Shown here in pieces: positions 35,162 to 44,565 of a stretch of 64,000 nucleotides of DNA. The stretch covers positions 19,687 through 83,686 of the forward strand of contig CACLUK010000002.1 in assembly GCA_902610115.1 (NCBI GenBank), given 5' to 3'. The DNA comes from an uncultured Pelagibacteraceae bacterium. GTDB lineage: Bacteria; Pseudomonadota; Alphaproteobacteria; Pelagibacterales; Pelagibacteraceae. The notes beneath the pieces are model-generated. The model saw only the letters and a list, made by a program, of their open reading frames with translations, was not told the origin of the DNA and did no database searches. Every line of letters starts with the position of its first letter. The first letter of the stretch is position 1. The translations under genes and the position numbers were made by a program.

Positions 35162-36391
35162 ATGCAAAATTTAAGATATGTAGGTAAAAATTTATTTCTT
35201 GAGCGAGTATCTATCCAGAATTTTTTAAAGAAAAATAAAACTCCTTTCTATATTTATTCTGAAAATCAAATAGTTTCTAATTATTTAAATTTTGTAAAAA
35301 CATTCAAAAAAACTAATCCTTTAATATGTTTTGCTGCAAAATCTAATAGCAATACAAATATTTTAAGAATTTTAGGTAAACTTGGTGCTGGAGCTGATGT
35401 TGTATCTGTTGGAGAACTATTAAAGGCCCTTAAAGCAGGCATTAAACCAAAAAAAATTGTTTTTTCGGGAGTTGGTAAGTCTGAGGATGAGTTGAAAATA
35501 GCAATTAATAAAAAAATTTTATTGATCAACTGTGAGTCTGAGAGTGAAGCAAAATTAGTTAACAAACTAGCAAAAAATTTAAGAAAAAAAGTTTCAATTG
35601 GCTTTAGGTTAAATCCTAATGTCGATGCAAAAACACATAAAAATATATCTACTGGTAAAGCAGATAATAAATTTGGTTTATCAATAAAAAATTTTAAGTT
35701 TTTTCTAAGAGAGATAAATAAATTTAAAAATATAAAACTTGAGGCATTAAGTGTTCATATAGGGAGCCAAATTTTAAATGATGGGCCCTTTAAAAAGACA
35801 CTTAATGTAATGAATAAATTAATTAAGGAATTAAAATTAAATTTAAAGTATGTCGATTTAGGTGGAGGTTTTGGAATTAATTACAGTGATAATGAAAAAC
35901 CAATAAATTTAAATAATTACGCAAAATTAGTAAATAATTTTGCAACAAAGCTTAACTGTAAAATTATTTTTGAACCTGGTAGATCTATTATTGGAAATAC
36001 CGGCTTACTTATCAGTAAAGTTCAATTTATTAAGAAAGGGGTAAATAAAAACTTTATAATTTTAGACGCTGGAATGAATGATTTTATGCGTCCAGCTTTA
36101 TACGATGCGTTCCATAAAATTATTCCTATAACTAAAAATTCATCCAAAATGAAAAGTGTAATTGAATTTGTAGGGCCAATATGTGAAAGTACTTGTAAAT
36201 TTGGAGTTTATAGAAAATATCAAAAATTAGTTGAGAATGACTTTGTGGCAATTACAAATGTTGGTGCGTATGGCTCTTCATTATCATCAAATTATAATAC
36301 AAGACCTTTAATCGCTGAAATTTTAATCAATAAAAATAAATTTAAATACATTAGAAAAAAACAAAATTTACAAAAATTGATTAATTCTTAA
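35162..36391 (+). CDS. lysA: Diaminopimelate decarboxylase
   Basis: CFAAKSNSNTNILRILGKLGAGADVVSVGEL, HIGSQI, EPGRSIIGNTG, GPICES. Confidence 0.95.
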   Translation: MQNLRYVGKNLFLERVSIQNFLKKNKTPFYIYSENQIVSNYLNFVKTFKKTNPLICFAAKSNSNTNILRILGKLGAGADVVSVGELLKALKAGIKPKKIVFSGVGKSEDELKIAINKKILLINCESESEAKLVNKLAKNLRKKVSIGFRLNPNVDAKTHKNISTGKADNKFGLSIKNFKFFLREINKFKNIKLEALSVHIGSQILNDGPFKKTLNVMNKLIKELKLNLKYVDLGGGFGINYSDNEKPINLNNYAKLVNNFATKLNCKIIFEPGRSIIGNTGLLISKVQFIKKGVNKNFIILDAGMNDFMRPALYDAFHKIIPITKNSSKMKSVIEFVGPICESTCKFGVYRKYQKLVENDFVAITNVGAYGSSLSSNYNTRPLIAEILINKNKFKYIRKKQNLQKLINS

Positions 36392-37098
36392 TGCAGTTTA
36401 TTAAATCCTTAATTTTTAATATCTTCTTATATTTGGGACTTATTCTAATTTTCATATTAGCAATACCAACATTAGTTCTCCCAAAAAAATTTACCATTTT
36501 TTTTGGAAGGTTATCAGCAAAATATATTGTTTTAATTTTAAAACTTGTAATGAATACTAAAGTAATTTTTCATGGTGAAGAAAATTTAAAAAAAGTTGAT
36601 CAATTTTTTGTTGCCTCTGCCCATCAATCAATGTTTGAAACTTTTGCATTACAAATTCCGCTGAATGGTCCAATTTTTATTTTAAAAAAAGAACTTTTAA
36701 ATATACCTTTGTTTGGTTGGTATTTAAGAAAAATTGGTTCTATAGCAATCATTAGAGAGACTACCACTAAAGAAAATTTAAATTTTTTTGATAAAATAAA
36801 AGAAAGATTAGAGAAAAATAAAAGACCACTTTTAATATTTCCTCAAGGAACAAGAGTAAAATTAGACGAACAGCCTCCCTTTAAAAAAGGAGTTGGTCGG
36901 ATATATAAAGCATTAAATTTACCTTGTATTCCAGTTGCATTAAATACTGGAAAAGTCTGGCCGAAAAATAGTTTTATGAAATTCTCAGGAGATATTCATA
37001 TTTCATTTCTAGATCCTATTATGCCTGGTAAAGAAAATGATGAATTTACTAAAGAACTTGAAAATAAGATTTACACTGAAATAAAAAAATATTATTAA
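36391..37098 (+). CDS. plsC: 1-acyl-sn-glycerol-3-phosphate acyltransferase
   Basis: ASAHQSMFET, IFPQGTRVKLDE. Confidence 0.9.
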   Translation: MQFIKSLIFNIFLYLGLILIFILAIPTLVLPKKFTIFFGRLSAKYIVLILKLVMNTKVIFHGEENLKKVDQFFVASAHQSMFETFALQIPLNGPIFILKKELLNIPLFGWYLRKIGSIAIIRETTTKENLNFFDKIKERLEKNKRPLLIFPQGTRVKLDEQPPFKKGVGRIYKALNLPCIPVALNTGKVWPKNSFMKFSGDIHISFLDPIMPGKENDEFTKELENKIYTEIKKYY

Positions 37099-37995
37099 TT
37101 ATTTTCTTCCAAAGTCTGGTTTTTCAGTATCCTGTCCAGCTTCAATAATTTCTTTTCTTACTTTTTTAGTTGATGAAAATATTTCTAAAAGCTTTTCGCT
37201 GTCTTTAGTTTTTATAGCATTTTTAATTTCATCAAGATTTTTTGAATAGTTATCTAAAACTTTCAATATATTTTCACTGTTATCAATAAAAATATCTTTC
37301 CACATCAAAGGATCTGAAGCTGCAATTCTAGTAAAATCTCTTAATCCTCCAGCGCTATATTGGATAACATCATTTTTAAATTTGTCCTCATTATTTATTG
37401 CAGTTCTAACAATGCTGTATGCAACTGCATGTGGAAGATGACTTGTTAAAGACAAAACATAATCATGGTCCTCAAATGACATTACTTTAACTTTACTTCC
37501 TAATTTGGACCAAAATTTTTCTAGGTTTTCTATTTTATCTTTAGCAACATGATTGTCAGCTGAAAGAATGCACCATCTATTTTTAAATAAACTTGAAAAT
37601 CCTGCAGTTGGTCCGCTATGCTCTGTTCCAGCTATTGGGTGTGATGCTATCCAGCTAATATTTTTAAGACCTAAATTGTTTACAATTTTGTTAACTTCTT
37701 TTTTAGTGGAACCAGTATCGGTAAGAATAGATCCTTCCTTTAAGTTTGATTTTATAGAAAGCAAAATTTCTTTGTAACTGCTTAATGGTGCAGAAATTAT
37801 TATCAGATCTGCATCTTTTACTGACTCTGTCATATTAGAACAAATCTCAGCTGTAAAATTTTTTTTTAAATATTCTATGACTTTATTTGACTTATCGTAA
37901 ACACTTATTTTTTTAGCTAATTTTTTTTCCTGCGTTGCTCTCAGAATTGAGGAGCCAATCAATCCACAACCTATTATGCTTATTTTACCGAACAT
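37099..37995 (-). CDS. Prephenate/arogenate dehydrogenase
   Basis: IIGCGLIGSSILRA, SHPIAGTEHSGP, SLTSHLPHAVAYSI. Confidence 0.92.
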   Translation of the reverse strand: MFGKISIIGCGLIGSSILRATQEKKLAKKISVYDKSNKVIEYLKKNFTAEICSNMTESVKDADLIIISAPLSSYKEILLSIKSNLKEGSILTDTGSTKKEVNKIVNNLGLKNISWIASHPIAGTEHSGPTAGFSSLFKNRWCILSADNHVAKDKIENLEKFWSKLGSKVKVMSFEDHDYVLSLTSHLPHAVAYSIVRTAINNEDKFKNDVIQYSAGGLRDFTRIAASDPLMWKDIFIDNSENILKVLDNYSKNLDEIKNAIKTKDSEKLLEIFSSTKKVRKEIIEAGQDTEKPDFGRK

Positions 37996-39070
37996 TCAAA
38001 ATTTTTCTCATTTTTTTTATTAATGCAATATTCTCTGATGTTGTCCCTATAGTTATTCGTAAAGAATTTCTTATTCCATAAACATCCATTTTACGTACGA
38101 GTATTCCTGATTTTGCAAGTAATCTAAAAACTTTTGCGGAGTTTATTTTGACTTTATCAAATTTTACCAATAAGAAGTTAGTAAAACTTTTATTTGTCTC
38201 TATTTTCATTTTTTTGAACACAAAAAACATTTTTTTACTCCATTTATTTACGTGTTTAATTTCTTTATTTAACCATGTACTGTCTTTTACTGCAGCAGAA
38301 GCTGCGAATAAGGCTGGTCTGCTTACATTGAAAGGTGGTTTTACCTTATTTAATGCAGAAATAATTTCTTTTGACCCATATCCCCAACCTACTCTTAGCC
38401 CTGCTAAACCATATATTTTTGAAAAAGTTCTTGTCATAACTACATTTTTAAAATTTGTAAAAGTTTTTAAACCAGATAAATAATCTTTATTTTTTACATA
38501 CTCAAAATAGGCATCATCTACTACTAATAAAATATTACTTCTAAGTTTTTTCCTTAAAAACAATAATTCTTTCTTAGGAATATATGTTCCAGTTGGATTA
38601 TTTGGGTTAGCTAGGAAAACTATTTTAGTTTTCCTTGTAACTTTTTTAAGTATATCTTTAGTTGAAACAGTAAAGTTATTCTCTTTCGAATAAACAACTT
38701 TTGCTCCGTTCATTCTGCTGTAAATTCGGTAAATTATAAAACTAAACTTAGGAACTATAACTTCATCTCCTTTTTTTAAGAACGATTTACATATTAATTC
38801 AAAAATTTGGTCAGAACCCGATCCTAAGATTATTCTATTTTTATCAATCTTAAATTTATTAGCTAGAGTCTTTCTTAAAAAAGTTCCATCGGAGTCAGGG
38901 TATCTTGCAAAGTTTTTTGAAACTTCTAAGTATTGTTTTCTTGCTTTAGGGCTGGGACCAAGAGCAGACTCATTAGCAGATAATTTAATCTTTGCTAATT
39001 TACTCTTGAACAAGCTCATTCCAGCAACATATTTCTCTGCAACAATGTTATTTGGTTTTGGAAATCTCAT
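37985..39070 (-). CDS. hisC: Histidinol-phosphate aminotransferase
   Basis: KLSANESALGPSP, LANPNNPTGTYIP, TRTFSKIYGLAGLRVGWG. Confidence 0.92.
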   Translation of the reverse strand: MRFPKPNNIVAEKYVAGMSLFKSKLAKIKLSANESALGPSPKARKQYLEVSKNFARYPDSDGTFLRKTLANKFKIDKNRIILGSGSDQIFELICKSFLKKGDEVIVPKFSFIIYRIYSRMNGAKVVYSKENNFTVSTKDILKKVTRKTKIVFLANPNNPTGTYIPKKELLFLRKKLRSNILLVVDDAYFEYVKNKDYLSGLKTFTNFKNVVMTRTFSKIYGLAGLRVGWGYGSKEIISALNKVKPPFNVSRPALFAASAAVKDSTWLNKEIKHVNKWSKKMFFVFKKMKIETNKSFTNFLLVKFDKVKINSAKVFRLLAKSGILVRKMDVYGIRNSLRITIGTTSENIALIKKMRKILNVR

Positions 39071-39130
39071 TTAATTAATGTATTATCTAAATTGTGTAAG
39101 TTTTTCTATAGCTCTTTATCATATATAAAA

Positions 39131-39159
39131 TTGACAAGTTTGTGATGATTTAGTAAACA
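39131..39159 (+). promoter_or_regulatory. Sigma70-type promoter upstream of SAM-II/metX
   Basis: TTGACA - 17 nt - TAAACA, placing the TSS a few nt before the aptamer. Confidence 0.6.
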
Positions 39160-39162
39160 TTA

Positions 39163-39216
39163 CTCGCGCTGATTTAACCATATTGCAAGCGCATAATAAA
39201 TGTAGCTAAAAAGGGG
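39163..39216 (+). ncRNA. SAM-II riboswitch aptamer
   Basis: tcgcgctgatttaaccatattgcaagcgcataataaatgtagctaaaaagggg matches the remembered SAM-II consensus; upstream of metX. Confidence 0.92.
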
Positions 39217-39218
39217 AT

Positions 39219-39244
39219 GCCCAGTTTAGCTGGGCTTTTTTTTT
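39219..39244 (+). terminator. Intrinsic terminator between SAM-II aptamer and metX start
   Basis: GCCCAG-tttag-CTGGGC followed by nine T. Confidence 0.88.
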
Positions 39245-39246
39245 GG

Positions 39247-40386
39247 ATGAATAAAAAACTTGAGAATATAAAGAAATTAGACGTCACTAAACCGCTTAAA
39301 CTAGACTGCGGAAAAACAATAAAAGATTTTCCTCTCGCTTACGAGACTTATGGAAAATTGAACAATAACAAAGACAACGCAATACTTGTGTTTCATGCAT
39401 TGACTGGAGATCAGTTTGTGACCGGAACTAATCCTATTACTAATAAAGAAGGTTGGTGGGTTACTGCAGTAGGGCCTGGGAAAGCAATAGATACAAATAA
39501 ATATTTTGTTATTTGTGCAAATGTGATCGGAGGATGTATGGGTTCTTTAGGTCCTAAAGATACTAATCCAGAAACAAAAAAACCTTACGGATTGGATTTT
39601 CCAGTTATAACGATTAAAGATATGGTAAAAGCTCAGGAGTCCTTACTTGAACATCTGGGAATTAAAAAACTTTTATGTGCGACTGGGGGTTCAATGGGTG
39701 GAATGCAACTTTTACAATTTTGTGCAACATTTCCGGATAAAGCTTTTTCAGCGGTGCCGATAGCCTGTAGCTCGAGTCATAGCGCTCAAAATATTGCTCT
39801 TAACGAATTAGCTCGTCAAGCAATTATGGCAGATCCTGTATGGGATAATGGAAAGTATGTTTTAAAAAATGTTCAACCAAAAAATGGCTTAGCAGTTGCA
39901 AGAATGGTTGGGCATATAAGTTATTTATCTGAAAAAGGTATGCAGGAAAAATTTGGTAGAAAATTACAAGAGAAGGCAGATTATGAATTTAGTTTTAATG
40001 CTGACTTCCAGGTTGAAAGTTATTTAAGACATCAAGGCTATGCATTTGTTGAAAGATTTGATGCTAATTCAGTACTATATATAACAAGAGCGATGGATTA
40101 TTTTGATCTTTCAAAACAATTTAAAGGAGGTTTGGTAGAAGCATTTAAAAATCAAAAAACAAAATTCTTAATCATTTCATTTTCCTCTGATTGGCTTTAC
40201 ACAACAAAAGATAACAAAGATATAGTAATAGCATTAAATGCGTCAGGTGCAGATGTCTCTTACTCTGAGATAATTACAGAGAAAGGGCATGATTCTTTTT
40301 TACTTGAAGAGCCTGAATTTTTAAAAACACTTAAAGGTTTTATAGACTCTATGTATGAAAAATTTAAAAATGAAAAAAGAATTTAA
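39247..40386 (+). CDS. metX: Homoserine O-acetyltransferase
   Basis: GSMGGMQLLQF, NPITNKEGWWVTAVGPGKAIDTNKYFVICANVIGGCMGSLGP; start revised because the track start 39217 overlaps the terminator. Confidence 0.95.
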   Translation: MNKKLENIKKLDVTKPLKLDCGKTIKDFPLAYETYGKLNNNKDNAILVFHALTGDQFVTGTNPITNKEGWWVTAVGPGKAIDTNKYFVICANVIGGCMGSLGPKDTNPETKKPYGLDFPVITIKDMVKAQESLLEHLGIKKLLCATGGSMGGMQLLQFCATFPDKAFSAVPIACSSSHSAQNIALNELARQAIMADPVWDNGKYVLKNVQPKNGLAVARMVGHISYLSEKGMQEKFGRKLQEKADYEFSFNADFQVESYLRHQGYAFVERFDANSVLYITRAMDYFDLSKQFKGGLVEAFKNQKTKFLIISFSSDWLYTTKDNKDIVIALNASGADVSYSEIITEKGHDSFLLEEPEFLKTLKGFIDSMYEKFKNEKRI

Positions 40387-40963
40387 AGTAATTGCAGATT
40401 TATTACCTAATAATACAAGGGTTCTTGATATAGGATGTGGAGACGGATCTTTAATGCATCTTCTTAGATTAGAAAAAAATATAGAGGTACGTGGACTAGA
40501 GCTTAATCAAGATAATGTTAAAGAATGTATTTATAAAGGTTTGCCAGTTATTCAGGGAAATGCAGAAACTGAATTACATCAATTTCCTGATAAATCATTT
40601 GATTATGTTGTGCTGAGTCAAACTCTACAAGCATTTTATGAGCCAGAGAAAGTTTTAAAAAATCTTTTAAGAATCGGAAAATCAGTTATTATTTCGATTC
40701 CTAATTTTGGCTATTGGAAGGTAAGAACAAAACTTTTATTTTTTGGTGAGATGCCAGTTACAAAGACACTGCCAAATACCTGGTATAATACTCCTAATTT
40801 ACACATGTGCACAATAAAGGATTTATTTAATTTTTGTGATGCAAAAAATATTATTATTAAAAAAGTTGTTGGAGTTAACGAAAATAAAACATCATTAATA
40901 AAAAAATGTAATTTAGAAATTAAAAATCTTTTTTCGAAAGTTGGTATTTTTTTAATCAGTTAA
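40370..40963 (+). CDS. metW: Methionine biosynthesis protein MetW
   Basis: RVLDIGCGDGSLMHLL, adjacent to metX, PNFGYWKVRTKLLFFGEMPVTKTLP. Confidence 0.93.
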   Translation: MKKEFKVIADLLPNNTRVLDIGCGDGSLMHLLRLEKNIEVRGLELNQDNVKECIYKGLPVIQGNAETELHQFPDKSFDYVVLSQTLQAFYEPEKVLKNLLRIGKSVIISIPNFGYWKVRTKLLFFGEMPVTKTLPNTWYNTPNLHMCTIKDLFNFCDAKNIIIKKVVGVNENKTSLIKKCNLEIKNLFSKVGIFLIS

Positions 40964-40964
40964 T

Positions 40965-41723
40965 ATGAAAGTAGAAATTATTCCTTGTTTAAGTGATAAC
41001 TTTAGTTACTTAATTCACGATAAAGAGTCTGACAAGGTTTCAATAGTTGATCCTGCAGAATATAAGGCATGTGATAATGTAATTAAAAAGTTTAAAAAAT
41101 TAGATTTTATTCTGAATACTCATCATCATGCCGATCATGTTGATGGTAATTTAGCGTTAAAAAAAAAATATAACTCTAAAATTTTAGGTTTTGAATTAGA
41201 TAAAGATCGAATTCCTGGTATAGACATACTGCTTAAAGAAAACCAAAAGCATAAAATTGGAAAATTAGAATTTGAAGTAATTTTTGTTCCTGGCCATACT
41301 AAGGGCCACATCGCATTTTTCTTTTTTAAAGAAAAAGTAGTTTTTACAGGTGATACTTTATTTTCATTAGGATGTGGTAGAATTTTTGAGGGTACACATG
41401 AGGAAATGTTTAATTCTTTAAATAAAATTAAAAAACTTCCACCAGATACAAAAATTTATTGTGGACATGAATATACTAAATCAAATTTAAATTTTTGTTT
41501 AAAATATGACTCCAAAAATACTTTTTTAAAAGAGAGACAAATTGAAATTCAAAAAAAAATAAGTGCTAATCAGCCAACTATCCCAACTACTTTAGGTCAG
41601 GAAATTAAAACAAATATTTTTTTTAGGTGTAATGATCCTGAGATTAGGCATGCTTTAGGACTAAAAGATTCATCAGAAGCTAAAGTTTTTTCAAAATTAA
41701 GAGATTTAAAGGACTCTTTTTAA
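40965..41723 (+). CDS. gloB: Hydroxyacylglutathione hydrolase (glyoxalase II)
   Basis: THHHADHVDGN, VPGHTKGHIAFFF, GDTLFSLGCGRIFEGT, YCGHEYTKSN. Confidence 0.94.
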   Translation: MKVEIIPCLSDNFSYLIHDKESDKVSIVDPAEYKACDNVIKKFKKLDFILNTHHHADHVDGNLALKKKYNSKILGFELDKDRIPGIDILLKENQKHKIGKLEFEVIFVPGHTKGHIAFFFFKEKVVFTGDTLFSLGCGRIFEGTHEEMFNSLNKIKKLPPDTKIYCGHEYTKSNLNFCLKYDSKNTFLKERQIEIQKKISANQPTIPTTLGQEIKTNIFFRCNDPEIRHALGLKDSSEAKVFSKLRDLKDSF

Positions 41724-41734
41724 CTTCAATAATC

Positions 41735-41762
41735 TTGACTTGCTAGCAGTGAAGGCTATATT
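41735..41762 (+). promoter_or_regulatory. Sigma70-type promoter for rplU
   Basis: TTGACT - 16 nt - TATATT. Confidence 0.65.
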
Positions 41763-41789
41763 GCGTGGAAATTAAAAAAAAGAGAATTT

Positions 41790-42197
41790 ATGTCATTTGC
41801 TATAATTGAAACAGGTGGAAAGCAGTACAAAGTATCTGCAAGTAAAATTTTAGAAATTGAAAAACTTAATGCTAAAGTTGGAGAAACAATTAAATTTAAT
41901 AATGTTTTACTTTTGAATGATGATAAAAATACCGAAATTGGAAGTCCTAAAATTAACGGGGCAACAGTTGAAGCTAAACTTTTAGATAACGTCAAAGATA
42001 GAACTGTATTAATTTTTCATAAGAGAAGACGAAAGCACTCAAGAAAGAAAAACGGGCATAGACAACGTCATTCTAAAATACAAATTACGAAAATTTTAGC
42101 TAAAGATGGGAAAGTTATAGATGAGGCTAAAATTGTCGAAAAAAAGAAGTCTATCAAAGAAGAGAAAAAAGTTATAAAAAAGATATCAAAAAAATAG
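41790..42197 (+). CDS. rplU: 50S ribosomal protein L21 with Lys-rich C-terminal extension
   Basis: FAIIETGGKQYKVS, FHKRRRKHSRKKNGHRQRHSKIQI. Confidence 0.96.
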   Translation: MSFAIIETGGKQYKVSASKILEIEKLNAKVGETIKFNNVLLLNDDKNTEIGSPKINGATVEAKLLDNVKDRTVLIFHKRRRKHSRKKNGHRQRHSKIQITKILAKDGKVIDEAKIVEKKKSIKEEKKVIKKISKK

Positions 42198-42205
42198 GAA
42201 ATTAA

Positions 42206-42460
42206 ATGGCAACTAAAAAAGCAGGTGGATCATCGAAGAACGGCCGAGATAGTAAAGGTAGACGTCTTGGAGTTAAAAAATATGGTGACCAAGCTGTCAT
42301 ACCTGGCAACATTATAGTTAGACAAAGAGGGACGAAAATTCATCCTGGTGACAACGTTGGTATGGGTAAAGACCACTCAATCTTTTCTTTAATTAAAGGA
42401 AAAGTAAAATTCAAAAAATCTAAATTAAACAGAACTTTTGTTTCTGTGATCCCCAATTAA
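42206..42460 (+). CDS. rpmA: 50S ribosomal protein L27
   Basis: [28 protein letters not shown]. Confidence 0.97.
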   Translation: MATKKAGGSSKNGRDSKGRRLGVKKYGDQAVIPGNIIVRQRGTKIHPGDNVGMGKDHSIFSLIKGKVKFKKSKLNRTFVSVIPN

Positions 42461-42464
42461 ATAT

Positions 42465-42490
42465 ATATAAATAACCAAAGTTATTTATAT
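42465..42490. other. Perfect 11-bp AT-rich hairpin between rpmA and obgE
   Basis: ATATAAATAAC-CAAA-GTTATTTATAT. Confidence 0.6.
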
Positions 42491-42500
42491 TAAAATAAAA

Positions 42501-43484
42501 ATGAAATTTTTAGATCAAGCAAAGATTTATATTAAAGCTGGAAATGGTGGATCAGGATCTGCGAGCTTCAGAAGAGAAAAGTTTGTGGAGTACGGCGGAC
42601 CAGATGGAGGTGACGGCGGTGACGGAGGATCTATAATTGTCGAATCAGATAGAAACCTCAATACGTTAATTGATTTCAGGTATGCTCAACATTTTAAAGC
42701 ACAACATGGAAAACCTGGGAGTAAAAGAAATAAAACTGGAGCTAATGGGGAAGATTTGATTTTAAAAGTTCCATTAGGGACTCAATTATATGAAGAGGAT
42801 AATAATACCTTAATTTATGATTTTACAAAAAATAAAGAAAAATATCTTGTGGCAGCGGGAGGCAGAGGTGGGCTTGGCAACGTAAGATTTAAAAGTTCGA
42901 TAAATAGAGTGCCAAGAAAAAAAACTAATGGAAAATCAGGTGAAGAATTTTGGATATGGCTTCAATTAAAAGTAATCGCTGATATTGGAATTATTGGTAA
43001 GCCAAATGCTGGTAAATCCAGTTTGCTTGCAGCGTTAACAAGAGCAAAACCAAAAATAGCAAATTATCCCTTTACAACAATTAATCCAAATTTAGGAGTG
43101 TCTTACTACGGAGGGAAAGAAATTACTTTGGCTGATATTCCTGGTTTAGTAGAAGGTGCACATAAGGGTGTTGGTCTTGGTGATAAATTCTTAAGACATA
43201 TAGAAAGATGTAAAATTTTACTTCACTTGATAGACATATCAGACAGCAATTTGTTAAATTCTTATAAAAAAATCAAATTAGAGCTATCTAATTATGATAA
43301 AGATTTAATTAAAAAAAAAGAAATTATTTTTTTCAATAAATCAGATTTGTTGGAAAACAATGAGATAAATGAAAAATTAAAGGAATTTAAAAAAAAAATT
43401 AAAACTAAATATGAAATTATTTCTGTTTATTCTAATAAAGATATTCAGAGAATAAAAAAATTGTTGGTAAAGTATGCTAATTAA
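42501..43484 (+). CDS. obgE: GTPase ObgE/CgtA
   Basis: GGNGGSGSASFRREK-type Obg fold, GKPNAGKSSLLAALT, DIPGLVEGA. Confidence 0.96.
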   Translation: MKFLDQAKIYIKAGNGGSGSASFRREKFVEYGGPDGGDGGDGGSIIVESDRNLNTLIDFRYAQHFKAQHGKPGSKRNKTGANGEDLILKVPLGTQLYEEDNNTLIYDFTKNKEKYLVAAGGRGGLGNVRFKSSINRVPRKKTNGKSGEEFWIWLQLKVIADIGIIGKPNAGKSSLLAALTRAKPKIANYPFTTINPNLGVSYYGGKEITLADIPGLVEGAHKGVGLGDKFLRHIERCKILLHLIDISDSNLLNSYKKIKLELSNYDKDLIKKKEIIFFNKSDLLENNEINEKLKEFKKKIKTKYEIISVYSNKDIQRIKKLLVKYAN

Positions 43485-44565
43485 AAATGCTAATAAAATA
43501 GTTTTAAAACTTGGCTCTACAACTGTGGTGGACAGTAACGGTATTTTTAAAAAAAAGTGGGTAACTTCCTTAATTAAAGATATAAAAAAATACGGAAAGG
43601 GGAAAAACTTCGTTATTGTCTCTTCAGGAGCGATTGCCCTTGGCCAAAAATATCTTAAAATTAAAAAAGGTAAAATTAAATTAGAAATGAGTCAAGCTAT
43701 TGCAGCAGTTGGTCAAATCCATTTAGCAGGAGAATTTCAGAAATTATTTGATAAGTATAAGATTAAAACTGGTCAAATTTTAATTAGTCCAGATGATACA
43801 GAACAAAGAAGGAGAGCTATTAATGTAAGAAGAACTTTTGACAATTTATTCAAACTCAAAGCAATCCCTGTGGTTAATGAGAATGATTCAACTGCTACAA
43901 GTGAAATAAAATATGGAGACAACGATAGATTAGCTGCAAGGGTAGCTCAAATTATTGGGGCTGACATTCTAATATTGTTTTCTGATGTTGACGGACTTTA
44001 TAATAAGTCAAAAGGTAAAAAAATTATAAGAGAAGTAACTTCAATTAGTGAGAAAATTACATCACTCATAGACAATAAGAAAAATAAATTCGGATCAGGC
44101 GGTATAGCTACGAAGTTAGACGCTGCCAAAATTTGTATGAATTCAGGCAGTCATATGTTTATTGCAAATGGTAAAGTAATTAACCCGATTTTAAATATGA
44201 TCAAAAATAAAAAATATACTCATTTCTTACCAAAAATTTCCACTTTGGCTGCTAGAAAAAAATGGATCATCGGTTCCCTTAATCATAATGGGACTATTTA
44301 TATTGATAGTGGAGCCGCTAAAGCTTTATCAAATGGTAAAAGCTTACTTGCTGCTGGCATAACCAAAATTAATGGGAATTTCAAAAAAGGAGAAAATGTA
44401 ATAATTTTAGATCAAAACAATATTCAACTAGCTAGGGGATTATCGTCTTTTAGCTCTAATGAAATTGAAAAAATTAAAGGCAAACAAAGTAAAGAAATTG
44501 AAGCGATCCTTGGTTATCTAAGTAAAACTGAAGTAATTCATAAAGATGATATGGTATTATTATAA
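43474..44565 (+). CDS. proB: Glutamate 5-kinase
   Basis: VLKLGSTTVVD, NENDSTATSEIKYGDNDRLAARVAQ, PUA domain. Confidence 0.95.
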   Translation: MLIKNANKIVLKLGSTTVVDSNGIFKKKWVTSLIKDIKKYGKGKNFVIVSSGAIALGQKYLKIKKGKIKLEMSQAIAAVGQIHLAGEFQKLFDKYKIKTGQILISPDDTEQRRRAINVRRTFDNLFKLKAIPVVNENDSTATSEIKYGDNDRLAARVAQIIGADILILFSDVDGLYNKSKGKKIIREVTSISEKITSLIDNKKNKFGSGGIATKLDAAKICMNSGSHMFIANGKVINPILNMIKNKKYTHFLPKISTLAARKKWIIGSLNHNGTIYIDSGAAKALSNGKSLLAAGITKINGNFKKGENVIILDQNNIQLARGLSSFSSNEIEKIKGKQSKEIEAILGYLSKTEVIHKDDMVLL

